Below are positions 32,691 through 43,510 of a DNA stretch of 64,000 bases, one piece after another. The stretch is from Gigantopelta aegis (Eukaryota; Mollusca; Gastropoda; Neomphalida; Peltospiridae). Under the pieces are notes generated by a model, which saw nothing but the letters and a program-made list of their open reading frames with translations, made no database searches and was not told the origin of the DNA. A program made the position numbers and the translations under genes. Each line of letters opens with the position of its first letter. The first letter of the stretch is position 1. Location of the stretch: positions 48,470,318 to 48,534,317 of the forward strand of contig NC_054712.1 in NCBI RefSeq assembly GCF_016097555.1, written 5' to 3'.

Positions 32691-33111
32691 AATTCACCCG
32701 CACACAGATTACTACTGCAACAGTAACTCACAAATAATGTTTTAACTGCAAATTAATTGTTAATTTAATTATAAATTTTTAAATATGCATTTCATTTAAA
32801 TTATGCATTTTAATCATGCAACATTAAATACACCATTTTAACAAGATGATATCAGTATATTTAGAAATGTTTACGGTTATAAGCAATGAATCACTATGTA
32901 ATGGTGCAAGAGTTCAGACAAGGGACATAACGGACATTGCATCCATCATCAGTTAATATAGTTCTTTGTAATTATTTTTAAAAACTTAGTTTTGACTGTA
33001 AAAAAAAAGGTGCAATCAATAGAAGATAAAATCTCACATATAATAATACTTATTATATAACATTTAGTTAAATATCTTAAAATATTAGTGAAATAAAAGT
33101 GTTATCAGTCA

Positions 33112-33246
33112 CTCAGTGACGATAACACATTTTAGAATGTTTGTTTAACGACACCCCAGCACAAAAATACATATCGGCTATTGGGTGGCACATTTTAGAG
33201 TGAAAATTTCACTATTTCACCTTAAAATGTGTTATCGTCACTGTAA
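33112..33246. mobile_element. Small palindromic MITE with nested SINE scrap
   Basis: CAGTGACGATAACACATTTT and the inverse AAAATGTGTTATCGTCACTG form the arms. A SINE-tail piece (33138-33188) is inserted between copies of CACATTTTAGA, which look like its target duplication. The net element is about 75 bp and almost entirely self-complementary. Confidence 0.65.
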
Positions 33247-33430
33247 AGAAAGCCGGAACTATTTTGCTGCTGGCATTTTAAAAATAAAGATAAATTGCCA
33301 AAAGTTATATAATAAATAGAAAATTTTATGGTTTTTTGTCAAATATTACTCATGAGATGATTGCAAACTTCACTCAATAAGATATAAATTATATTTGACA
33401 AAAAACATGAAATATCCTGTCTGAACGGCG
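33247..33430. repeat. AT-rich inverted repeat
   Basis: GGTTTTTTGTCAAATATTAC and AATTATATTTGACAAAAAAC are inverted copies about 40 bp apart. Unknown origin. Confidence 0.4.
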
Positions 33431-35000
33431 AGCAAAAACACTATATTGCAATTAAAATTTACTTCCAATTTTTTAATTAATATTTTATCTTTCCTACAGA
33501 CTACAAGAAATATACTGCTTACAAACTACAGTTTAACAATAATTTATTATAATTTATTTCCACATTTAAGATGGGTCGTAATAAGCTGTAATATACACAC
33601 ACATGAAATAAAACCTACAGAAAATATTTCACGTACCAACAGTGGCTGTCCACAGTGATACCGTCAGTGTTTGCATCTAGATGTAGTTAAAATGAAAGGT
33701 GAAGTAAAAAGTTTTCATTTTCAACCTATTGCATCCCCCCTACCCTCAACAAAAAAACCTAAACACAGAGGCCCAGAGACCTAAATGGTCACTAGAGTAA
33801 ATTGTTGACCTCACCTATCAAATTCAAAGAATACCCGATATTGATTTTCCAAGGTGGGTGTGCATGACAGAATGATCAAATTCATAATTCATTTTGTTTC
33901 TCCACAGGGTAAGGAAGTCTCTATATAACTAGTAAACTTCGTGAACCCTCCTCAGGCACCCAACATTGATGAAATTCACAACTTGTTTTTAAAATGGTTT
34001 AATTTTCCCCCTTTTGGTCCCGCCCTAACAGTGACCAAATTAACAAATTACTTTCTACCAGGAAGCTTCAAACTAAATTTTGCGGGAATTTGTTAAGTAG
34101 TTTTGGAGGAGGATTTGAAAATGCGAAACGTTTACACGACGGAGGAAATCAGATTGCAAAAGGTCATTTGAGCCGTCTGCATAAACACACAAACAAGAAA
34201 GAAAACAACATCTAAACTGACATAAAATTGTGCAACATTGCAGTACATCAGCAATAATATTTGAAGAAAACTACATTAAACTATAAAGTCCACCAAACCC
34301 ATGAAAATGTTCCTTTGGATACAAGTACCATTCTCTCCATCTGTACCCTAACCATATGCAAGTGAAATATACTGATAAACGTTCACATAGCTCATTTTCA
34401 TCAGACTTTCCTACTTTCTTCTGGGAAGAAAGAAGTCAGTTATTTCAATCCTAGACAAGTGTCTTATTGTACATAATTAAGATATTCGAAACAAGAAAAT
34501 ATATTTAATAAGAAATTTTAATGATTAAAACGACTTTATTTGCCTGACAGGTGTTACAATGGCCGATGAGGCAGGATAGTTCCCATAACTTTTTAATAAT
34601 TAAAATATACTTTTAAAAATTAAACAAGTCAGAAAATAAAACACAAAACAAAAAAATGAACTACGTCCACACTATTTATTAATTTTCATTACAGACACAG
34701 TAATATTTAAAATTTGACCTCAAGCAAATGCAGTTACTGCTATCACAATAGGTACGTATAAAATACAGAACCCAACTTTCAATGATGCATTTGCGTCCAA
34801 TAATGATCGGTCTACCGTATAACTTCGCCCGTCACTAAAGGCGTCACATTTTTAGCTTTTAACAATGAATTGTGTTCGAAAGTTTCACTCCAATTATTTT
34901 TTTACGTATTCATCCTGACCTGTACAGACAGACAATGCTAACCATTTGTTTAATCCAAATCCTGGACAACAGCATTGATTTTTGTTCCAGCAATATTTTG
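33431..35000. other. Intergenic stretch, old repeats only
   Basis: 33885-34190 resembles an old interspersed repeat (GCGAAACGTTTACACGACGG, AAAAGGTCATTTGAGCC). 34440-34600 is a remnant of the MITE family at 12460-13250 (GATATTCGAAACAAGAAAAT). No gene is recognised on either strand. Confidence 0.45.
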
Positions 35001-35016
35001 TTCAAAACATGCATAC

Positions 35017-35022
35017 TTTATT
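35017..35022 (-). terminator. COX4: Candidate COX4 poly(A) signal
   Basis: AATAAA on the minus strand about 390 nt after the COX4 stop codon. Another AATAAA overlaps the stop codon itself at 35409-35414. The choice is uncertain. Confidence 0.4.
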
Positions 35023-35409
35023 ATAATATATATAAATCTTGACACTTCTCTAAAGTTCGACTGATGGACATGTTTTAGATTTTAAATCAGTTATAATTCT
35101 TAAATAAATACAATTGCACATGAAAAAGATTTCATCTTCTGACGAATAGTGGCTCTTCTGTGCATTGTCATATGTAGTACAATCAAGAACATCTACTAAA
35201 GACAATGTTTTTTTAAGTGCTAAGGTATTTTCCTTTTTTGCAGAGCTGTGGTACCACAAATAAGTACATTAAATCATGGCTTGAAATTAGGGTGTTGCTA
35301 GACAGCCAATGTCAACGAACAAGCAAAGATGTACGGTATCTTTTAAAATAAACAATATTGGCAACAAATTCTACATCAGTAATATTGTCTGTTCTAGGTG
35401 ATATTAAGT

Positions 35410-38400
35410 TTATTTCCATTGACCCTTTTCCAAGTCGTAATTTGACGTAAAGCCGGTAACACGCCCTTGCCGTTGGTTGAGCATCCGGTCGCCCATTTCG
35501 TGTTGCCATTCCGCGGTGAGGGTGCGTGGCATCGGCAGATAAACTGAAAGTACACACATGACAAAGTTAATGAATATATAAAAAATAATCGTAAAACTGA
35601 ATGAATGAATGAACCAAGCAATCAATATAAACAAAAACCCTACTAGGAGGTAAAAGGTTTTGAAACGGGGAAACTGCATTTCACATATTTCGACAAATTT
35701 TAAACAGCACTTCTCTCACTTAAATATTTCTAAAAATGTATCCATTAATTTACTCGGTAAGAGAAATCTGCTGATTAACTTAGATGATGGTGTGGGAATG
35801 TTCCCATTAATGACCGTAATACAATACAATGGGTTAGAGTTAGACACAGTGTTGTAAAAGCACCTGTAAGCAATAAATAGGAATCTGAACACGCGAAATA
35901 AAGACAAATTAACAAGGACTTTGTGTAAAAATTGTTAAAGGGTGTTCTCATTATGCAACTAATTGCACCAACTTGTTGCTTGCGATCGTACTGTGAAAAT
36001 ACCTAAATCAGAATGACTTTTAGTCTAAAACGTTCCGATAAATAGCATGCAATAAGTCGGTGTGACTAATTGCATAATGAGAACACTGCTTTACCATAAA
36101 TCTTTGAAAACCACAACTAAGAAAGATGAATGAATGATAATTTTGCGTATTTGCTGAGAATGAAGGCAGTTACCGTAGGTACTAACGAAGATGAATGAAT
36201 GAGTATTTTACGTATTTGCTGAGAACGAAGGCAGTTACCGTAGGTACTAACGTGAATGATAATTTTGCGCATTTGCTGAGAACGAAGGCAGTTACCGTAG
36301 GTACTAACGAAGATGAATGAATGAGTATTTTGCGTATTTGCTGAGAACGAAGGCAGTTACCGTAGGTACTAACGAAGATGAATGAATGATAATTTTGCGT
36401 ATTTGCTGAGAACGAAGGCAGTTACCGTAGGTACTAACGAAGATGAATGAATGAATATTTTGCGCATTTGCTGAGAACGAAGGCAGTTACCGTAGGTACT
36501 AACGAAGATGAATGAATGATAATTTTGCGCATTTGCTGAGAACGAAGGCAGTTACCGTAGGTACTAACGAAGATGAATGAATGATAATTTAGCATATTTG
36601 CTGAGAACGAAAGCAGTTACCGTAGGTACTAACAAAGATGAATGAATTAGTATTTTGTGTATTTGCTGAGAACGAAGGCAGTTACCGTAGGTACTAACGA
36701 AGATGAATGAATGATAATTTTGCGTATTTGCTGAGAATGAAGGCAGTTACCGTAGGTTTTCATCCACATGATGAACCAGGCTGAGACTGAAAGAGCCAGG
36801 AGAACGGCCGCTGTGACGGACTTCCACTCGCCCGTCGGAGCCTTCATCTCGGCAAACGTTTGGCAGAAACTCGCTCGGTACACTGAAATGTCAAACACAC
36901 ATCTATGTTTACATGTGTAGATCTACACTAAACACATACGTGTGCAAGGAACACTGATTGCGACAGATCTTGAAAAAACGTAGTGATATAACTAAAGACA
37001 ACATTTTTGGAAAAGTCACCTTTTAAAAATTGTCATAGGTGGGCTAGTTCACCCATGGCATGCCGAGGGAAGAAAGAAATGTTTTATTTAATGATGCACT
37101 CAACACATTTACGGTTATATGGTTAAGGACCACACAGATATTGAGGGAGGAAACCCGCTGTTGCCACTTCATGGGCTACTCTTTTCGATTAGCAGTAAGG
37201 GGTCTTTTATATGCTCCACCCCACAGACAGGGTAGTACATACCACAGCCTTTGATATACCAGTCGTGGTGCACTGGCTGGAACGAGAAATAGCCCAATGG
37301 GCCCACTGACGGGTATCGATCCCACACCGACCGCACATCGAGCGAGCGCTGTACCACTGGGCTACATCCCGCCCCGTAATGCTGTGGGTGACAAGTTGTT
37401 ATGTTCAGGCTATGTTATGTACTATAATAATTGAATTTTAAATGAAAATATGAACATTTTCCAAAGTGAGCCCTGTGGTTCAGGGGTTTTTTTCTGTCTA
37501 CAAATGCCATATATCCTTCAAAATTGTGTGCAATATGAGACTGACGTCCCGCAGTCATTGAAATCAGTTTAGACTGGTCAGTATCCCAGACACTTATCGA
37601 AGATTGAAATTTGAGAAGTAACTTCTCTCTTTGCACAAGAAAGAGGCGAAGTTTGAAAAAAACCCCGCTGAACTGAACACTTACCTGTAAATGTTGCATT
37701 GTATTGCATTTATATTCCGTACTGATTTGGAAAATTCCCTATTGTACACTTGGTTCAAATTGTAATATTTGGTTACCAGATACTTGTATCTTGAATAAAA
37801 TGGAAGCAAAACAATTGAAGTTTTAGCCAAATTTAAGATATCTAATGTATTCTAGAGTATTTTCTTCAAATTACAGTATTAAAAAGTGGCTAATTAAAAC
37901 AAAATTTTATTAGCCAAATACTACATGTTGTAGCTACTTTGTATACAAATTAGGAATTTGCTAATTTGGCAATAGGCAGGGTGAGCTCTGGAACAGACAA
38001 CAGACATTTATATTTGCCCAACAGAAAAAAGAAGAAGTTAGCTTGTGTGTTTTTAGGACGGCGGCTCAGGTGACGTACTCAGTTTTCCTCTGTAATGTTA
38101 AAGTTTATTTTTATTTAACGACACCACTAGAGCACATTGATTTATTAATCATCGGCTATTGGATGTGAAAAATGTGGTAATTTTGACACATAGTCTTAAG
38201 AGAGGAAACCCACTACATTTTTCCATTAGTAGCAAAGGAATCTTTTATATATACCATCCCAAGGCCTTTGATATACCAGTTGTGGTGCACTGGCTGGAAC
38301 GAGAAACAGCCCAATGGGTCCAGCGAACGTGCATCGATCCCAGACCAAGCATCAAGCAAGCACTTTACCACCGGGTTACATTCCACCCCGTGACCCCAAA

Positions 38401-39095
38401 AATTGAATAAAAATTACCACCTTTAAATATAAGATACTTTATACTTGGTAAAAGCTCCAAATAACAGGGCTTCTAGAATTTTTATAAAATTCACTAGCCA
38501 TGGGATCAGTGATTTCAAAATTTACTAGCCACGATTTAAAATTCACTAACCCTATTTTAAGTTAATACAATTTTACTAAATAATAATAATCACATATGTC
38601 ACCTAAAGAGGGAAATAGAGCCTAAAAACGCTAACATTGGGGGTAGGGGTGGGAGCAGGATATTCATATTTACAAAATAAGACTTAACTGCAACATTTGA
38701 TCTCTTTCTTTTCACTAGCCGTCGGGCATGGCAATAGTAATTATTTACTAGCCTAGTAGTGCATATAAAAGAATATCACTAGCCATGGCAGTAAGGCTAC
38801 CATAATCTAGAAGACCTGCAAATAATTTCAGTCTGAAATATATTTTGCTTACATTCTTTCTTCTCTTCCAGCGTAAGTTTTTTCCAATCTCCTTTCTCCT
38901 TCATTCGCAGAGCCAAAACGTCAGGCGTATTTTCCTTGAAGCGGATAGCAGGGCACGGAAATTCTTCTCTATCGGCATAGGAACCAGTTCCGTTGAAACC
39001 ATATCCAACCACATCTCGATTTCCTGAAACATACATGTTTACAAATGATCATTAAGTAAACAGAAAATAGTTCTAAAAAAACCCCAAATCAACCA

Positions 39096-39153
<58 letters not shown>

Positions 39154-41040
39154 TAGTATGTATAAAAGTAATAAGTGTACGAGATGCTCACAAATGTTAT
39201 AAGAAACATTTTCTGATTCAAATGACAAATTTTAACAATCTCAATGTCATATGAACAATCTGGGTCTCGTCAGATTAGATTGTACCAAACCTACAGGGGT
39301 CGAATTTTGACACTATTCCGCAAATAGTAAATTTCGAAACGGAATAGTAAAACTAATAGTAAAAATAGTGAAAATAAAGCACAGAATACCGAAAATCGCC
39401 TGCGACTATTCTGCTTATGCTTTTTCTTCAGCTACATTTTTCTGCAGAACAAATCCTCGTGCTACTAAGACCTTTCTCATGCGCTTACCAGTACAAAATA
39501 AACAACTTTTTGATCGAGACTAAGGTCTGGAGTTAGTTCATTTGTAATTCCAGCTAGTATGCAGTAATGCATAGACTGGTATATAAACAATTCTTCGTTA
39601 CGCAATGTTGTACAGAGTGACGTAGCACAGTCAGGAAAACTAGTGGTACATTAATAATTGAAGGGATAGTACATTTTTAGAAGGAAGTGTTTTTTGAAAT
39701 TCACTATTCCTTTGGGATAGTGGTAAAAAAATTAAATTTCAACCCCTGACCTATAGTTTAAAAGTTTAACACCACCACCTGGCCACCTGTATGTTGATAC
39801 GGGGTGGACTGTACGTGTACCCACCTGTCTGCCGATACGGGGTGGACTGTACGTGTACCCACCTGTCTGCCGATACGGGGTGGACTGTACGTGTACTCAC
39901 CTGTCTGCCGATACGGGGTGGACTGTATGTGTACCCACCTGTCTGTCAATACAGGGTTGACTGTACGTGTACCCACCTGTATGTTGATACGGGATTGACT
40001 GTACGTGTACCCACCTGTCTGTCGATACGGGGTTGACTGTACGTGTACCCACCTGTATGTCGATACGGGGCTGACTGTACGTGTACCCACCTGTCTGTCA
40101 ATACGGGGTTGACTGTACGTGTACCCACCTGTCTGTCGATACGGGGTTGACTGTACGTGTACCCACCTGTCTGTCAATACGGGGTTGACTGTATGTGTAC
40201 CCACCTGTATGTTGATACAGGGTTGACTATATGTGTACCCACCTGTCTGTTGATACAGGGTTGACTGTATGTGTACCCACCTGTCTGTTGATACAGGGTT
40301 GACTGTACATATACCCACCTGTCTGTTGATACAGGGTTGACTGTATGTGTACCCACCTGTCTGTTGATACAGGGTTGACTGTACATATACCCACCTGTCT
40401 GTTGATACAGGGTTGACTGTTCGTGTACTCACCGGTCTGTTGCTACAGGGTTGACTGTTCGTGTACCCACCTGTCTGTTGCTACAGGGTTGACTGTACGT
40501 GTACCCACCTGTCTGCTGATACAGGGTTGACTGTACGTGTACCCACCTATCTGTTGATACAGGGTTGACTGTACGTGTACCCACCTGTCTGTTGATACAG
40601 GGTAGACTGTATGTGTACCCACCTGTCTGTTGATACAGGATTGACTATACGTGTACCCACCTATCTGTTGATACAGGGTTGACTGTACGTGTACCCACCT
40701 ATCTGTTGATACAGGGTTGACTGAACATGTAATCTCTCTGTTGATACAGGGTTGACTGGTGCCACCTATCTTCGATACATCTGAAATTGTACCACCTCAT
40801 TTACAGGATTGACTGTACGTGTACCCACCTATCTGTTGATACAGGGTTGACTGTACGTGTACCCACCTATCTGTTGATACAGGGTTGACTGAACGTGTAC
40901 CCACCTATCTTGGGGTAGATCTTGTCCTTCTGAGGCTGCTCCATAGCCACCTCTTTACCAGTGGTGGTTGCCGCTGTGCCTAAAGCCCGGTGAGAAATTC
41001 TCACGGTTCGGGCCGCAATTCGCATCAATTGACCACTCAT
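35410..41040 (-). CDS. COX4: Cytochrome c oxidase subunit 4
   Basis: Nuclear-encoded subunit IV of mitochondrial complex IV, in the inner membrane. Coding exons in gene order: 41040-40905, 39023-38853, 36882-36751, 35543-35410; phases join at 1, 1, 1 and the 573 nt give 190 aa. Exon 1 holds a mitochondrial presequence (MSGQLMRIAARTVRISHRAL, Arg-rich, no acids). Family blocks follow: PKIGNRDVVGYGFNG, YADREEFPCPAIRFKE, EKGDWKKLTLEEKKE, LYRASFCQTFAEMKAPTGEW. The single TM helix is VTAAVLLALSVSAWFIMWMK, and the C terminus reads LTAEWQHEMGDRML to LEKGQWK. Length fits animal COX4. Introns 1 and 3 carry large tandem arrays built on the splice donor. A 5' non-coding exon is likely at 43403-43510. Confidence 0.96.
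36125..36762 (-). repeat. 65-bp array anchored on the COX4 exon 3 donor
   Basis: About ten copies of a 65-bp unit. On the minus strand every unit contains CCTACG|GTAACTGCCTTC, the exon end and 5' splice site of COX4 exon 3 (real junction at 36751/36750), followed by CTCAGCAAATACGCAAAAT and a TTCATTCATC block. Units are 95 percent or more alike by eye, so the array is young. Confidence 0.93.
37072..37377 (-). mobile_element. Full SINE in COX4 intron 2
   Basis: Tail TGTTTTATTTAATGATGCAC to head CGAGCGCTGTACCACTGGGC and ACATCCCGCCCC. Minus strand, non-coding. No clear target duplication. Confidence 0.85.
37800..37995. mobile_element. MITE (AGAGCTCACCCTG end)
   Basis: The right end CAGGGTGAGCTCTGG, inverted CCAGAGCTCACCCTG, and internal GAATTTGCTAATTTGGCAAT match a metazoan hAT-MITE pattern; relatives at 15511-15680 and 58472-58674. 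The left end is degraded. Confidence 0.45.
38098..38392 (-). mobile_element. SINE in COX4 intron 2
   Basis: Tail ATTTAACGACACCACTAGAG, core TTGATATACCAGTTGTGGTG, head CAAGCACTTTACCACCGGGT. Diverged copy of the family at 2405-2707. Confidence 0.8.
38465..38818. mobile_element. hAT-like MITE, copy 2 (CAGGGCTTC ends)
   Basis: It begins CAGGGCTTCTAGAATTTT and ends AATCTAGAAGACCTG. CAAATAA is present on both sides (38458-38464 and 38819-38825). Same family as 14091-14446. Its right end is only 34 bp from the COX4 exon 2 donor. Confidence 0.8.
39099..39152. repeat. (TA)n microsatellite
   Basis: About 25 TA units in COX4 intron 1. Confidence 0.95.
39294..39748. mobile_element. hAT-like MITE (CAGGGGTYGAA ends)
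   Basis: It begins CAGGGGTCGAATTTTGACAC and ends AAATTTCAACCCCTG. ACCTA flanks both ends (39289-39293 and 39749-39753). Inside are repeated AATAGTAAA motifs and GGGATAGTGG opposite to CACTATTCC. No ORF. Confidence 0.65.
39767..40904 (-). repeat. 38-bp array anchored on the COX4 exon 1 donor
   Basis: About 30 copies of a 38-bp unit. On the minus strand each unit contains ATAG|GTGGGTACACGT, the last bases of exon 1 and its donor (real junction 40905/40904), and ends CCCTGTATCAACAG, so AG|GT is repeated every 38 bp. Copies nearest the exon match best (ATAG); farther ones read ACAG. The open frame of 224 codons on this strand is a by-product, since 38 codons of repetition arise from three units. 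Confidence 0.95.
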
Positions 41041-41977
41041 TTTGCTGAGAAAAAAAACACAAACATGTCTGTGACCATCGACCATATGAGGCAGAGGAAA
41101 ATAATGTTTACATCGACACGCCACCATACTGTTTTTAAAACCAGCATCCTGTTTAAGAAGCAGCTAACAGCATGGACCAATCTACACACAGTTTTTTTAA
41201 TGTGGGTTAAGCGGCTGCATAGTGAGAATGGAGGAGCTAGATTGTAGAGCTAAAATCTAAACCTATACTAAATGTTCCAAACTAGAATAATTCAAGAACA
41301 ATAATGTCATCATTATTCATATATATGACACAATTCTATATCATTTTCAATAGGTACACTACACAGATGTAGTCAGGGAAAATGACATGACTTACATCAC
41401 TATTCAATGGAATTAACTTAATGATTCGGTTTTCTTTCACTTTCAGCCAAAACACAATTTCAACCCTGGGTTTTCAACAATTCTATGAAATTGATTTGGC
41501 TTTTACTGAAAATGAATACAAACATAATCTCATCTGAGTGATATTTGATTACAATTTGGCAATTTACTTTAGCTGCCTGCTAAGCTTTACAGGGCTAAAA
41601 ATTTTGCTTTTTTTTTTTAAAACAAGAATCCATGTGGATTCCCATGGAAGCGGTCAACGAGAATCCTCCGATTCCAATTTTTTTTAGAGAAGAACATGCA
41701 CGGATTCGAATATATGCTACGCTTTTGAAGCCAGTTTAAACTGAAGCTTGATAACCAGACTATTTTATTTATTTATTTTAATTCAGTAACGTTTCACTCA
41801 CTGATTATTAATTTTAATAAATTTTTTGGAAATATTTCATGCGTTTCTAAATAGATTCGGCTGTTTTATGCTTGCGCGAATCCTGACGCAAATCGGATTG
41901 TGAGATTCGCACAAATTTTTATCCCTGCTTTAAAGATTTCCGAGAAGAAAAATGTTACAGCCATGCTCTTTTGGCTT

Positions 41978-42510
41978 GCGGTGAACCCGTATGAAAAACT
42001 TACTCATATGATGGAAAAGGCAGTGAACTCATATGGAAATCCACAAGTGAACTCGTATGGAAAACAAACTCGTATGGGGGAAAATGCAGTGAACTCGTAT
42101 GGAAATTACAAACTGATATATCCAATACTGTATAGCAACTTGTGTTTTGTTTTTATGCAGAGTTCGACAAATCCGCTACCCCAACGTCTGTGGCCAGTGA
42201 GAAACACAAAACATGCATGCATTGTTTACGGTTTCTGTTGCAAGAAATAAGTCTAATGACATGCGTGTTTTAATTATAGGTGACTGCCGTTGACACACAA
42301 ACTGCGGTTGACACGCAAATAGTTGACTGATGGGGACATAAATAAGAAGCATGTATACAAAACAAGTGTCAAAATACACATTTAAGAGAAATATCAAAGT
42401 ATATCCCCATACCAGTTCACCGTTATTTTTTCCATACGAGTTTGTTTTCCATACAAGTTTTCCGTTCATACGAGTTAGTTTCCAATACGAGTTCACCGCA
42501 TCCCGCTCTT
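41978..42510. mobile_element. MITE-like inverted repeat with GTGAACTCGTATGG motifs
   Basis: The left end TGCGGTGAACCCGTATGAAA and inverse right end TGCGGTGAACTCGTATTGGA match. Inside, GTGAACTCGTATGGAAA is repeated several times on the left and inverted on the right. Located in the COX4 5' UTR intron. Confidence 0.6.
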
Positions 42511-43402
42511 TTGATGCCTGGACTAACTTGTCCAGTGTTAGAGAAGCCAATACCTGAATTCTAATCAGACTAAATAGCTGAACTTTCAAAATGAGACGGC
42601 ATATATCATACAGAGTAGAAATTCAAAAAAAAAAAAAAAATTAGGAATGGTGAAAAAACTTTTAAAAAGAAAAGAAAAAAGGAATGGTGATTGATCCAAC
42701 ATTTTGTAACATTTAGTAAGTTTAGTTAATTAAACAAAGAAATGCAACATGACAAATGAAGGTCACATTTTACCTTGACATCTTCCAAATTAACTGTTAA
42801 CAAAGTAACATGCCGTTACATGACAGTTCCGAATGCTGGTCTACCTCAACAGCATAAATCTTAATTCTGTCATTTTATTTCATAATCCTAATATTTCAAC
42901 TGATCTTCAACAATAATGTCAAAAAATAACAAGATACTACAAAAACGTGTTCCTAAAGATGTATTGTTTGTGTATGTGAGGGTTATGTCTTGCCATGTTT
43001 AATGTTACTGAATGCATTATGCAAGACTAAAGTCAAAACGTGATCTCCTCGTTAATAACCATAAATAATGTCAAAAACAATAAAGGCTTTATTTCAATCA
43101 TTTATTCTTCAACTTTGTCGTAGAAACACTGAATAATACAAAAATAAATCCCATATGAAGTATTTTAAATGTTCATTGTAATGTTACTTTGTTTACAGAA
43201 ATACGTGATCTCTAAAACACATCACGGCGGATATTTGACCTTGCTCGACCGGCATCAAGATGTGTAGCCAATAAATTACTGCTGGCAGGGATCGGGCTGC
43301 TGTGTATTGGAATAAAACACACAGAATAAACGTGTATATATCCAATTCATCAAAAACAACAACTAATGCCAAATGTAATTAACAAAATTAACAAAAACTC
43401 AC

Positions 43403-43510
43403 CCGCTTCACCGATGTTCTCAAAGAACGACGACGGAAGTGAAAAGATCTTTCTCGCGAGAAACACCGAGAATATGAAGCTAATATTATCTAAACAACGC
43501 TTAGCGAAAA
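43403..43510 (-). other. COX4: Probable COX4 5' non-coding exon
   Basis: The minus strand has TCGGTGAAGCGG|GTGAGTTTT, a strong donor. The ATG exon at 41040 is preceded by TTTTTTTTCTCAG|CAAA, a strong acceptor, so the start codon lies just inside the second exon. The upstream end is undefined. Confidence 0.55.
43434..43462 (-). promoter_or_regulatory. COX4: ETS/GABP site and CGCG palindrome at COX4 promoter
   Basis: CACTTCCG on the minus strand (43434-43441) is an ETS/GABP (NRF-2) core, a class of site known to drive COX4 in mammals. TTCTCGCGAGAA (43451-43462) is a perfect 12-bp palindrome containing the TCTCGCGAGA element of TATA-less animal promoters. Both sit around the proposed 5' exon. 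Confidence 0.5.

Noticed and set aside
39758-40432. 224-codon open frame on the minus strand
   Set aside because: It is a by-product of the 38-bp array (period 38 residues), lies in a COX4 intron and has no start context or homology.
41900-42250. 116-codon open frame on the plus strand
   Set aside because: It covers the repeated GTGAACTCGTATGG unit of a MITE.
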